Origin: Archangium sp.
GTDB taxonomy: Bacteria; Myxococcota; Myxococcia; Myxococcales; Myxococcaceae
DNA: 64,000 nucleotides
Direction of reading: 5' to 3'
Assembly: GCA_030695565.1 (NCBI GenBank)
Contig: JAUYRZ010000005.1
Location: 32,016-96,015, forward strand
The notes beneath the pieces are model-generated. The model worked only from the letters and a program-made list of their open reading frames with translations. It did not search any database and was not told the DNA's origin. The position numbers were made by a program, and so were the translations under genes. Shown one piece after another: positions 28,945 through 37,525 of the stretch (positions within the stretch are counted from its first letter, which is position 1; each line of letters opens with the position of its first letter).

Positions 28945-29889
28945 TCACATCGCGGCCCTGATTCGTTTTTGCAGCGTTCGCGCAAGTTCCATCGCGCGGG
29001 GGCTCTTCTCCAGCAATGCTTTCGCCTGCGCTTTGGCCTTCTTCAGGAAGACCTCCTTCAGCGGCGGCGTGCCCACCGGCCCGATGATCCGGTTGTGGGT
29101 GGCGTACTGAAACTTGTACGCCTCATCGCCGATGAGGAAGTCGAACTCGAGATCGCCGCGGTCGTAGCTGGCCGCCAGCAGCTCCTCGAGCATCAACCGG
29201 CCCGGCGAGAACTTGCCGAACTTCGCGTCGTACGCCGGCACCCACCAGCCGAAGCGCCCGTCGTGAAACGAGCCGAAGTGCACCGCCAGCAGCGTCTCAC
29301 CTGCGCTGAAGCTGCTCACCTGCAGCACCCCGCGCTCCCTCAGCCTGCGAAACAGCGCCACGTTGCGCGGGTCGGCGAACATGTCGGTCAGCCCTGTCGC
29401 CTTGTACTGGGAAGACTTCCACTGCACGCAGGCGTCGAAGACCTCGGGCCGCGGGTCGTCGAGCACGAAGCGCACCGGCCCCAGCTCCTTCTCCAGACGC
29501 CGCCGTTGCCGCGCGCCGTCGTGGGTGCGGGTCACCGCGCTCGTTCTCCACAGGGTCTCGAAGTCTTTCCAGGTGGGCAGGCGCTTCCAGTCGACCCAGG
29601 GCGAAGGCTGCAGGTCCTGCGGCTGGGGCGGGTTGCTCCCCGTCAATGGCACGGTCTCCAGCACGGTGCGCGGCAGGTAGAAGATCTCGCGATCCACCGG
29701 GCCCTTCGCGTCGGCCATCGGCTGGGGAAAGTCGTAGAAGGGCATGCGCCCCACCACCTCTTCCCCATCGAGGACCAGCAGCCTCAGCCGCCTGCCTTCG
29801 AGCCGGCACACCTCGATGGCGCGTTTGCGCTCCGGGTAGAACAGCGCTCCGGCCGTTTCGAGAAAAGCGTCAGTGGTGAAGATGTTCAT
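28945..29889 (-). CDS. CelD/BcsL-like GNAT acyltransferase
   Basis: 314 aa from ATG 29889; in-frame ATG 29943 and TTG 29955 are possible. Two GNAT-like halves of the Acetyltransf_6 (CelD/FemAB-like) type: RRRLEKELG before the second half, then VLQVSSFSAGETLLAVHFG and the terminal DFLIGDEAYKFQYA block, which is the family hallmark. Such proteins N- or O-acylate sugars during cellulose or exopolysaccharide assembly; Myxococcus exo genes include similar proteins. It is transcribed away from the polymerase operon through a 71-bp divergent spacer. Confidence 0.8.
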   Translation of the reverse strand: MNIFTTDAFLETAGALFYPERKRAIEVCRLEGRRLRLLVLDGEEVVGRMPFYDFPQPMADAKGPVDREIFYLPRTVLETVPLTGSNPPQPQDLQPSPWVDWKRLPTWKDFETLWRTSAVTRTHDGARQRRRLEKELGPVRFVLDDPRPEVFDACVQWKSSQYKATGLTDMFADPRNVALFRRLRERGVLQVSSFSAGETLLAVHFGSFHDGRFGWWVPAYDAKFGKFSPGRLMLEELLAASYDRGDLEFDFLIGDEAYKFQYATHNRIIGPVGTPPLKEVFLKKAKAQAKALLEKSPRAMELARTLQKRIRAAM

Positions 29890-29960
29890 GGTTATTGCAG
29901 CCGCGCTGAGGCGGCCCCCCTGGGCCGAGTTCAGGCCGTTCATGGTAGTTCTCAAATCTC

Positions 29961-30131
29961 ATGTCGAAACTCCTACTCCTCTCGATTTGCTTCGCGCTCG
30001 TGAGCGTTCCGCTCATGGCCTCTCGCGATGCTCATCCGGTCCGCGGACTTAAGCGCGCGCTCCTGGGAGTGCTGCTGTTCAACCTCTTCTACGTGTTTCT
30101 ACTGCGGGTCGTCATCCCGCGAGTTGGGTGA
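29961..30131 (+). CDS. Small two-helix membrane protein
   Basis: 56 aa, too short for most gene callers. ATG 29961 to TGA 30131; reads MSKLLLLSICFALVSVPLMA, then a basic loop (ASRDAHPVRGLKRA), then a second hydrophobic segment (LLGVLLFNLFYVFLLRVVI). Its stop overlaps the GTG of the Wzz-Wzy gene (GTGA at 30128-30131), the tight coupling seen for the other genes here. Probably an inner-membrane accessory subunit of the polymerase; no family known to me. Confidence 0.65.
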   Translation: MSKLLLLSICFALVSVPLMASRDAHPVRGLKRALLGVLLFNLFYVFLLRVVIPRVG

Positions 30132-32623
30132 CCTTGCTCGAGTTCTCCCGCATCGTGCTCAAGCGCTACCGGTGGGCCGCGTTGTTCTGCGCGTTGCTCA
30201 CCTTTGCCTGCGCAGTTCTGGCGTCGCAAGCCGTGCCGGAGATGTGGCCCGTGGAGGCCCAGGTGCTGGTGGTCGAGCCGGTGGTGGTGCACCGCCTGGC
30301 CAACCCGTTCGCCGCGGTGCCTTCCTCACCCGACGAACTCAAGAGCGTGCCCGAGCTCCTGAAGTCCCGCGAGCGGCTGGTGTCGATCGTCAAGCGCACC
30401 GGCCTCATCGATCAGTGGGATGCCGGCCGCCCCTGGCCCCTCAAGCTGAAGGATCGCCTGCAGGTCGCCGTGCTGGGGCCGGTGGAAGAGAAGGATCGCC
30501 TCGAGGCGTTGGTGGCCATTCTCGACAAGCGGCTGTCGGTGACCGTCGAAGCCAACAAGGTGCGCATCTTCGTGGAGTGGCCCACCCCCGAGCTCGCCCT
30601 GGCCCTGGTGGAGAACACCCTGGGCACCTTGCTTCAGCTGCGCGCGCAACGTGAAGGCAAGACCTTGCAAGACGCCGCTGATGCCCTCGACGTGCAGCTG
30701 CTGAGCGTGCGCGGCGAGATGGATGAACGGGTCAACCGCATGAAGGCCACCCTGCTCAAGCCCGGTGGCTGGGCGCAGCTGGAGAGCGACAAGGATCAGC
30801 TGTTCCGCGATCAATCGCGCGCGGCCGATCTCATGGTGGCCGCCGAAGAGAAGCGCATCAGCGCCGAGGTGTTCCGCCAGAGCAACACGCTGCGCTTCAA
30901 CCTGGTGCGCCCGCCGATGCGCCCGCGCGAGCCTTCGGGCAACGGCCACTTCGTGCGGGTGGTGACCGGCGTGGTGGCGTCGATCGTCGCGGGCCTGGTG
31001 GGCGCGTTGATGCTCGCTTTGACCAGCCGGCGGATCCTCTCGGGCAACGAGGTGAAGACGGTGGTCGGGTTGCCCGTGCTCAGCGCCTTGCGCCAGAAGG
31101 TGAAGGAGCGCGTGCTGCCCACCCGCAAGGGCCTGCTGCTGTGGCTGTTGGTGGCGATCTTCACCGGCGCCGCGGTCGGCTTCTCCAAGGGCCGGTTCGC
31201 CGTCTCGATTCTCCCGCCGCTGGCCTTCGTGGGCGCCTGGCTGTTGTGGACCCGCCCGCTCAAGTGGCCCTTTCTGCTGCTCGCGTTGCTGGCCGTCACG
31301 CTCGACGACCCCACCGACCGCGCTTACGTCGGCGTCTGGCAGTCGCCGCTCTTTGCCGTGGGCAGGGCGTTCTTCGGCAACGTGGCGCTCTTCACCGGCA
31401 TCGAGCTGGCCATTCTGGGGCTCACCGGGCTGATGGTGCTGCGCCGCATCTGGATGCCCCGCGAGCAACTGGAGAAGCTCGACCCCATTCGGGGGCAGGC
31501 GCCCCGGCCGTTGCAGCTGGCGTTGATCGGCTCGATCCTCGCGGTGGGCGCGCTGGTGGTGATGGGCATGGCGCGGGGCGGCGATTTCCGCGAAGCGCTC
31601 TGGCAGTTCCGCGCGTTGTTGATGTTGCCCATCATCGCGTCGCTCGCGCTCTACGCGCTCGACATTCCCAAAGACCTGCCCAAGCTCTTCGGCGTGCTGG
31701 TGGTGGGCAGCCTGGTGAAGGCGCTCCTGGGCATCTTCTTCATGTACGCCATCGCCTTCCCTCAGGGCGTGTACCCACCACACACCACCGGCCACAACGA
31801 CACGATGCTCTTCGTGACCGCGGTGGTGACGGCGCTGACGCTCTTCTGGGAAAAGCCGATTCGAAGACACTTCTGGTTGATGCTGCTGTGGGTGCCGGTG
31901 ATCGCCCTGGCCTTGAAGCTCAACGATCGCCGCATCGCCTACGTGGACATCGTGATGGCGCTGGGCCTGATCGCCTGGCTGAGCCCCATGCACGAGATGA
32001 AGCGCAAGCTGAAGCGGGTGGCCGTGGCGCTCGCGCCGGTCGTGCTGCTCTACCTGGCCGTCGGCTGGAACGCGCCCCACAGCAGGATCTTCGGGCCCGC
32101 CCAGAAGGTGCGCTCGATCATCGCGCCTGCGGAAGACACCGAAGAAGAGAGCTCCAACGTCGAGCGCGACATCGAGAACTACAACCTGACGAAGACCTGG
32201 GAGAACAACATGTTCTTCGGCCAGGGCTTCGGGCACGCCTTCACCGAATACGTGCCCAGCAACGACTTCAGGCAGTCGGGTTTCGGGCACGTCGGCCACA
32301 ACTCCATCCTCTGGCTGATGTGGATCGGCGGCATCTTCGGCTTCACCGCGGTCTTCGCCTACCTCGCCGTCGCACTCTTCTTCCTCGGGAGGGCGCTGCC
32401 GTCGACCGCCGACTGGAGACAACGGGTGGCGCTGCTCGTCTCGTTGAGCGTCATCGTCACCTACTTGATGCAGGCCTTCGGCGACATGGGCACCCAGAGC
32501 GAGATGTTCGACCTCTTCGTGGGCAGCTCGTTGGCGATCATCGGCCGGCTGGCCACGCGGGTGAATGCGTGGAAGGTGCCTGCCGCGCTGCCCGTTCAGG
32601 ACCCCGAAGCGATCACCGTGTAA
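30128..32623 (+). CDS. Wzz-Wzy fusion: chain-length regulator joined to O-antigen-type polymerase
   Basis: 831 aa, GTG start overlapping the small membrane gene. Residues about 1-315 form a complete Wzz-type co-polymerase: membrane segment 17-36, a helical periplasmic domain, a Pro-rich second membrane segment (VVTGVVASIVAGLVGALML, about 277-295) and the classic tail NEVKTVVGLPVLSAL. From about 335 on there are ten or more membrane segments with a large late periplasmic loop and GHVGHNSILWLMWIGG, typical of Wzy/O-antigen ligase proteins. One polypeptide thus probably polymerises repeat units and sets length. A second, separate Wzz lies 5 kb downstream. Confidence 0.82.
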   Translation: MTLLEFSRIVLKRYRWAALFCALLTFACAVLASQAVPEMWPVEAQVLVVEPVVVHRLANPFAAVPSSPDELKSVPELLKSRERLVSIVKRTGLIDQWDAGRPWPLKLKDRLQVAVLGPVEEKDRLEALVAILDKRLSVTVEANKVRIFVEWPTPELALALVENTLGTLLQLRAQREGKTLQDAADALDVQLLSVRGEMDERVNRMKATLLKPGGWAQLESDKDQLFRDQSRAADLMVAAEEKRISAEVFRQSNTLRFNLVRPPMRPREPSGNGHFVRVVTGVVASIVAGLVGALMLALTSRRILSGNEVKTVVGLPVLSALRQKVKERVLPTRKGLLLWLLVAIFTGAAVGFSKGRFAVSILPPLAFVGAWLLWTRPLKWPFLLLALLAVTLDDPTDRAYVGVWQSPLFAVGRAFFGNVALFTGIELAILGLTGLMVLRRIWMPREQLEKLDPIRGQAPRPLQLALIGSILAVGALVVMGMARGGDFREALWQFRALLMLPIIASLALYALDIPKDLPKLFGVLVVGSLVKALLGIFFMYAIAFPQGVYPPHTTGHNDTMLFVTAVVTALTLFWEKPIRRHFWLMLLWVPVIALALKLNDRRIAYVDIVMALGLIAWLSPMHEMKRKLKRVAVALAPVVLLYLAVGWNAPHSRIFGPAQKVRSIIAPAEDTEEESSNVERDIENYNLTKTWENNMFFGQGFGHAFTEYVPSNDFRQSGFGHVGHNSILWLMWIGGIFGFTAVFAYLAVALFFLGRALPSTADWRQRVALLVSLSVIVTYLMQAFGDMGTQSEMFDLFVGSSLAIIGRLATRVNAWKVPAALPVQDPEAITV

Positions 32624-33513
32624 CGATCGCCCGCGGTGGGGCCGCCGCTCGCGTCGAGATCCTCCCACTCCAGCACGTACCAGCGGGTGGTCAGCGTCGC
32701 CCGCGCGGGCAACAGGGTCTGCACGAAGTAGCGCGCCGCCGCCAGCGTGCCCGGCGCGTGGTACCCCTGGGCACTGAGCACCACCGAGCCCGAAGGCGCG
32801 CGCACCACCTGCACCACCACGCGATCGAGCGTGGGGCCCAGGGTGGCCGCAGGCACCGACGAGACCACGCCGCCATCGCGCAGCGAGTAGATCGCGTTGA
32901 CCGCGTCGCTGGTGTCGCTGACCTGCGCAGCGCCGTTCTGCTCGAGCCAGCGCACGGCCTGTTGGCGAAAGGAGCCCCCACCCGCCACCAGCAACTCACC
33001 CCACACGACGGGCTCGCCGCCGGCCGTCAGCACGCCGCCGTCACCCTGGGCGACCGCGCGGCGGGTCACCGCAGGCGTGCAGCTCGCCACCAACGCCGCG
33101 GCCATCGACAGGCCCGCATCGTCGTCTTCGGTCACCTCGTCCAGCAGCACGGTCGCCAGGGGGAGTTCGCAGAGCTGCGAAAAGTCGGCCGCCCGGCAAG
33201 CGCTGCTTCCGCAGAACTGATCGCCCGAACAAGCGCGGCCACATTGTCCGCAGTGAGCGGGATCGCGATCAGGGTCGACACAGTTCCCCGCGCAACACGC
33301 CTGCCCCGCGGAGCACCCTCCGACGTCCACACAGGCCGCTCCAGCATCACGTGCGTACACACCCGCATCGACTGCGCCGCCCTCTCGCGCTCCTGCGTCG
33401 GAAGCGCCCGCATCTGGACCGCCCCCAGCAGCCCCAGAACAGGCAACCGCGAGGAAAAAGAGGGCCGACCCGACGGTGGAACGACTCGTGCTGAACAGGG
33501 AGGACGCAGTCAT
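32596..33513 (-). CDS. Cys-rich secreted lipoprotein, myxobacterial type
   Basis: 305 aa from ATG 33513. The signal peptide ends in a lipobox (FLAVACS), followed by an Asp-Ala-Gly linker and a Cys-rich module (about 45-90; VGGCSAGQACCAGNC, HCGQCGRAC) of the kind common in myxobacterial surface proteins. The C-terminal 200 residues are beta-rich and unassigned. It lies on the opposite strand between the polymerase and the phosphoglycosyltransferase, overlapping the polymerase 3' end by 28 bp, so it interrupts an otherwise one-directional polysaccharide locus. Confidence 0.7.
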   Translation of the reverse strand: MTASSLFSTSRSTVGSALFFLAVACSGAAGGGPDAGASDAGAREGGAVDAGVYARDAGAACVDVGGCSAGQACCAGNCVDPDRDPAHCGQCGRACSGDQFCGSSACRAADFSQLCELPLATVLLDEVTEDDDAGLSMAAALVASCTPAVTRRAVAQGDGGVLTAGGEPVVWGELLVAGGGSFRQQAVRWLEQNGAAQVSDTSDAVNAIYSLRDGGVVSSVPAATLGPTLDRVVVQVVRAPSGSVVLSAQGYHAPGTLAAARYFVQTLLPARATLTTRWYVLEWEDLDASGGPTAGDRYTVIASGS

Positions 33514-33792
33514 GGGGGCCAGCGCTAGCAAGAATCACAGCTGGGCTTTGGAGCATCCATGTCTCCATTTTTGGGGACAGCTCCCTCGAGGTGAGTCGTC
33601 AAGCTTGACTACAAGTTGCCGTATTTCGGAGGTATAGCGCAGTGCGTCGGAGCGGCCCCGAACGTGCATTCCACCGGGGTCACAACTTGAGACCTGTAAG
33701 GTCGACTAACGCGTTGCGTTGTGCTTTTGGAGCGCTGAGAGAAGATTTTAGTGAAGTCGAAACTTTTGCAGTCCGAAATCCGAGATACCCAC

Positions 33793-35181
33793 ATGAACTC
33801 ACTTTTCGGGAGAATCGCTGCCGGCGCGGTCGCCCGCACGAGTCTTCTCCTCGATCTTCTCGCGCTCGTCCTCGCCTCCATCGGCGCGACGGTGCTCTCG
33901 GGGCACCCGCTCACCACGAGCCCTATTTCTACCTTCGCGCTGGCCGCCATCGGTACCTGGTTGGTCACCGCGATGGCCCTGCGTCACTACGATCCCTGGG
34001 CTTCTGATCGCATGCCGTTCGACGACGGCGCGATGACCTCCATCCTCGTGCTGGCGGTCACCACCGTGCTGGCCGTGATGGCGCTGGTGTTGCCCGACGC
34101 CGGCCTGCCCAACGTGGGCATCTTCCTGCTGGTGCTCTGGCCGGTGGCGCTGGTGCTGCGCGCGACCGTCTTCCGCACCTTCTCGCCTCGTTCAGGCCCC
34201 ATCGACGAAGTGCTGGTGGTGGGCATCGGCCCGCTGGCCCGCGCCACCCTCGACGATCTCCGCCGCAAGGGCCGTCACGAAGTGCTGGGCATGGTGCGCT
34301 TCAGCAACGAGCAGCCCGCCCGCGCCTTGAAGGCCCGCGTGCTCGGTTCGGCAGGCGACTTCGAGTCGGTGCTCCGTTCCGTGCCCGTCGCCGAGGTGTA
34401 CTTCGCCTCGACGCACTCGGCGCACTTCGACGAGATCCAGTCGGCGGTGAAGGTGTGCGAGCGCTTCGGCGTGCCCTTCGCGATGCCCGCGGTGAACTTT
34501 CGCCTCGAGCGCGCCCGCCCGCTGCCCAGCCACGGCGTGGGTGACGGCTACATTCACTACCAGTCGGTGCAGTCTCGCCCCATCGGCATGGCCTTCAAGC
34601 GCCTCTTCGACATCGTCTCGTCGGGCGTCGCCTTGTGGGTGCTCGCGCCGCTGCTGCTGGGCGTCGCCGCGGTCATCAAGCTCACCTCGAGCGGCCCGCT
34701 GCTCTTCCGCCAGACGCGCACCGGTCTGCATGGCCGACCGTTCCAGATGCTGAAGTTCCGCACCATGGTGGAGAACGCCGAGGCCCTGAAGGCCCAGCTG
34801 GCTCAGCAGAACGAGGTCGATGGCCCGGTCTTCAAGATGAAGAAAGACCCGCGCATCACGCCCATCGGCCGCATCCTGCGCAAATTTTCCATCGACGAGT
34901 TGCCTCAGCTGATCAACGTGCTGCGTGGTGACATGAGCGTGGTCGGCCCGCGCCCCCCGCTGCCCAACGAAGTGGCCAAGTACGAGCCCTGGCAGCGCCG
35001 CCGTCTGTCGGTGCGCCCCGGCCTGACGTGCATCTGGCAGGTCTCCGGGCGCAACGAGATCAGCTTCGAGCAGTGGATGTACATGGACCTCCAGTACATC
35101 GACACCTGGACGTTCTCGAAAGACATCAGCTTGATTCTCAGGACGTTCCCCGTGGTTCTGACGGGTCGCGGCGCGAGCTGA
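33793..35181 (+). CDS. Undecaprenyl-phosphate sugar-1-phosphate transferase (WcaJ/EpsZ-like)
   Basis: 462 aa from ATG 33793; GTG 33751 with a GAGAGAAG element is an alternative. Initiating polyisoprenyl-phosphate hexose-1-phosphate transferase. Four N-terminal membrane segments (about 10-115), a CoA-binding-like Rossmann domain (VLVVGIGPLARATLDDL), then the sugar-transferase domain: KRLFDIVSSGVAL, RQTRTGLHGRPF, KFRTMVENAE, KFSIDELPQLINVL and SVVGPRPPLPNEV. It loads the first sugar on the lipid carrier. The gene order behind it matches Myxococcus epsZ as I recall it. The upstream 280 bp is relatively AT-rich and likely holds the promoter. Confidence 0.9.
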   Translation: MNSLFGRIAAGAVARTSLLLDLLALVLASIGATVLSGHPLTTSPISTFALAAIGTWLVTAMALRHYDPWASDRMPFDDGAMTSILVLAVTTVLAVMALVLPDAGLPNVGIFLLVLWPVALVLRATVFRTFSPRSGPIDEVLVVGIGPLARATLDDLRRKGRHEVLGMVRFSNEQPARALKARVLGSAGDFESVLRSVPVAEVYFASTHSAHFDEIQSAVKVCERFGVPFAMPAVNFRLERARPLPSHGVGDGYIHYQSVQSRPIGMAFKRLFDIVSSGVALWVLAPLLLGVAAVIKLTSSGPLLFRQTRTGLHGRPFQMLKFRTMVENAEALKAQLAQQNEVDGPVFKMKKDPRITPIGRILRKFSIDELPQLINVLRGDMSVVGPRPPLPNEVAKYEPWQRRRLSVRPGLTCIWQVSGRNEISFEQWMYMDLQYIDTWTFSKDISLILRTFPVVLTGRGAS

Positions 35182-35266
35182 AACCGTTCTGGGGGGCGGG
35201 CGGAGCGGGGTTTGCAACGACCCCGTGACCGATATGGGAACCCCCAGAAGACGAATCGTCGTGGGT

Positions 35267-35875
35267 ATGAAAAGAGCCCTTTCCATGACCCGAATCCCGC
35301 TTGCCGTGCTCTGTGTGTTCTCGCTCGGATGCTACACGCCGCGCGGTGCCTTCGTGGAGGTCGACGAAGGCGCCGTGATCGACGACTCCGGGTATCTGAT
35401 CTCCACCGCCGACGTGCTGCAAGTGCGTGTCTTTCAGCAAGACGCAATGTCAGCGCGGGTGAAGGTGCGCGGCGACGGCAAGGTGTCGCTCCCGCTGATC
35501 AACGACGTGATCGCCGCCGGCAAGTCGCCCAGCGTGCTCGCCGCCGAGCTGCAGGTGCGGCTCAAGGACTTCATCAACAACCCGGTGGTGACCGTCTCCC
35601 TCGAGGAGTCGCGCCCCGTGGTGGTCTCCGTGGTGGGCGAGGTGATGCGCCCGGGCGTGGTGACCCTCGAGGCCGGCTCCGGCGTGCTGCAGGCGCTGGC
35701 CGCTTCGGGGGGCCTGACCGACTTCGCGCACCGCGACGGTTTGTTCGTGCTGCGCAAGATGGCCGCGCAAACCGCGCCCAAGCGGCTCCGCTTCACCTGG
35801 GAAGTGTTGTCGCGGGGCGAAGGCCCGGCGGCACGGTTCACGCTTCTTCCCGGTGACGTGGTGGTCGCCGAATGA
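35267..35875 (+). CDS. Short OPX outer-membrane polysaccharide export lipoprotein (EpsY-like)
   Basis: 202 aa from ATG 35267; starts at 35225 or 35285 are possible. Lipobox FSLGCYTP follows the signal peptide. The polysaccharide-export domain (STADVLQVRVFQQDAMS, KVSLPLINDVIAAGKS) and a SLBB-like repeat (VVGEVMRPGVVTLEAGSG) fill the protein, which ends with LLPGDVVVAE. Unlike Wza it has no C-terminal amphipathic helix to span the outer membrane, so it belongs to the short OPX class that needs a partner barrel. The next gene, overlapping by 4 bp (ATGA), encodes such a barrel. Confidence 0.88.
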   Translation: MKRALSMTRIPLAVLCVFSLGCYTPRGAFVEVDEGAVIDDSGYLISTADVLQVRVFQQDAMSARVKVRGDGKVSLPLINDVIAAGKSPSVLAAELQVRLKDFINNPVVTVSLEESRPVVVSVVGEVMRPGVVTLEAGSGVLQALAASGGLTDFAHRDGLFVLRKMAAQTAPKRLRFTWEVLSRGEGPAARFTLLPGDVVVAE

Positions 35876-37128
35876 GCCTGGGGCTGCGATACCTGCTGTT
35901 CGTCGCCTGCGTGGCCTCTCCGGCCCTCGCAGTCGATGTGCGGTACGGCGTCGCGGTCCGCACCGACGCCCGAACGCGCACGCCGCTGCCGGGCGACCTG
36001 GGCACGGTGATCACCGGCGATCTCGAGGTCACTCCCCGGGCCGACCTCTCCCTGGGGGTCGACGCGAGCACCTTCTCCGCCTTGTACGCCCCCAGCTTTC
36101 TGTGGCGCGAGCCGCAGGCCAGCGGTGGGCGTTTTCTCCCGCTGCACCGCGCCCGCCTGGCGTTTCAAACCGTCTGGTCGCGCGCCACGTTCCTGATCGC
36201 GCAAGACGGATCGTATGGCGTCGCCGACGTCGGTTTTTTGCGTCTGCCCGACGGGAGCCTGCCCAGCACGGTGGCCGAAGTGCAGACCCTGGGCAGCGTT
36301 CCCTACGTGCGCTCCGCCACCCTCGTGAGCCTGGAGAGCCAGCCGGGTAACGGCGTGAGCCTGGGCCTGACCGCCGGCTTTCAGATCTCGGGCAGCACCG
36401 ATGACAGCCAGCAGCAGCAGCTGCCGCTGCAGTATGGCCCGACCGCCGCGGTGCGCCTGCGCAAGGCCGTCACCCGCAGCGATGGGTTGACCACCTTCGG
36501 CCAGGTCAGCCAGGCCACCTTCGTCACCGGCCAGAATCAGTTCGTCGCCCAACTCTCGGAGATCTGGGACCGGCAACTCTCGCGCACGCTCCTGATGAAC
36601 CTGGGCGTCGGCCTCGCGCTCACCCGCGAACACGTGATCGCGATGCAGGGTATCCCCGGCGATTACCTGGATCTGCTGCCCATCGCGCTCGCTTCCCTGG
36701 CCTGGCGCGACGTGCTCTCGGGCCACCCGCTGCTGGTCACCGCGTCTTTGCGCATGGCGCCGTTTTCCGATCGGTTCACCGCCAACGTCTACGAGCGGGT
36801 CGAGGCGCGCCTTCAGGCTGAATGGCGCCCCGCCAAAGATTGGATCGTCACCGCCGCCACCGGTGGCGCGTACGCCGTGCCTCTTGGCCTCTCGCTGGCA
36901 AAGCCCATCGCCGCGACCCAGATCGATCGCACGGGGCTCGATCAGTCGGGTGACCGGCTGGTGTTTGGTGAAGGTTCGGTGGTGTGGGCGGTGAAGACGT
37001 GGTTGCTCCTGCAGGGCTCAGCGCGCGTGCTATGGACGGAACAGCCCCGTCTGCTCGCTCAAGGACAACTTCAGGCGGTGGGCACGGTTTCCGTGACCGT
37101 TCAGCAACAAGACTCTCTGGCCTGGTGA
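35872..37128 (+). CDS. Outer-membrane beta-barrel of the polysaccharide locus (Wzp/EpsX-like)
   Basis: 418 aa. Signal peptide LLFVACVASPALA, then alternating hydrophobic/polar strands through the whole length with Gly/aromatic turns, for example VSLGLTAGFQISGS and RTLLMNLGVGLALTR, and a terminal strand ending in AW. This is the pattern of an outer-membrane barrel with about 16-18 strands. Its overlap with the short OPX gene supports a porin partner through which polymer leaves the cell, as described for class 3 OPX proteins of Myxococcus. Sequence identity to named proteins could not be checked. Confidence 0.78.
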   Translation: MSLGLRYLLFVACVASPALAVDVRYGVAVRTDARTRTPLPGDLGTVITGDLEVTPRADLSLGVDASTFSALYAPSFLWREPQASGGRFLPLHRARLAFQTVWSRATFLIAQDGSYGVADVGFLRLPDGSLPSTVAEVQTLGSVPYVRSATLVSLESQPGNGVSLGLTAGFQISGSTDDSQQQQLPLQYGPTAAVRLRKAVTRSDGLTTFGQVSQATFVTGQNQFVAQLSEIWDRQLSRTLLMNLGVGLALTREHVIAMQGIPGDYLDLLPIALASLAWRDVLSGHPLLVTASLRMAPFSDRFTANVYERVEARLQAEWRPAKDWIVTAATGGAYAVPLGLSLAKPIAATQIDRTGLDQSGDRLVFGEGSVVWAVKTWLLLQGSARVLWTEQPRLLAQGQLQAVGTVSVTVQQQDSLAW

Positions 37129-37138
37129 GGAAGACGCC

Positions 37139-37525
37139 GTGACCATCGACAAGCGAAGCGTGTTGGTAGTGGATGACGACCCCGAGATCCGCAAGCTGCT
37201 GGTCACGGCGCTCGATCGCATGGGCTTTACCGTGTCGCAGGCGGCCGACGGCAAGACCGCGATGAAGCGCCTCGACGAGCGGCGGCCTTCGTTGTTGTGC
37301 ATCGACCTGATGTTGCCGGAGTCGTCTGGCTACGACGTCTGTGAGCACGTGAAGAAGACGCCCACCTTGAACGGCCTCCCCATCTTGATGGTCAGCGCGC
37401 GCACCATGCCCGAAGACCGCGCGCAGGCCGAAGAGCTCGGCGTGCGCGTGTACCTGAGCAAGCCGTTCACCCAGACTGAGCTCAAGACCGCGGTCGCTCA
37501 GGCGCTCGAGGGCAACAGCCCGTGA
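37139..37525 (+). CDS. Stand-alone response regulator receiver domain (EpsW-like)
   Basis: 128 aa, GTG start. A single receiver domain without an output domain: acidic pocket D12-D14 (VVDDDPEIRKL), phosphoacceptor D56 (LLCIDLMLP), signalling Ser/Thr in MVSARTM and K108 (VYLSKPF). All residues required for phosphorylation are present. It is embedded between the barrel gene (10-bp gap) and the Wzz gene (GTGA overlap), so phosphorylation may regulate polymer assembly or export through protein contact. No cognate histidine kinase is in the window. Confidence 0.9.
   Translation: MTIDKRSVLVVDDDPEIRKLLVTALDRMGFTVSQAADGKTAMKRLDERRPSLLCIDLMLPESSGYDVCEHVKKTPTLNGLPILMVSARTMPEDRAQAEELGVRVYLSKPFTQTELKTAVAQALEGNSP

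Noticed and set aside
26643..28985. Open frame of 780 aa on the minus strand
   Set aside because: Antisense to the GH44 gene, whose catalytic motifs are clear; composition is that of a shadow frame.
30326..32668. Open frame of 780 aa on the minus strand
   Set aside because: Antisense to the Wzz-Wzy gene; His/Gln/Arg-rich with no motif.
33605..33638. TTGACT followed by TATAGC upstream of the phosphoglycosyltransferase
   Set aside because: The spacer is 22 bp, too long for a normal sigma-70 promoter; an AT-richer region makes a promoter likely here but this pair is not convincing.
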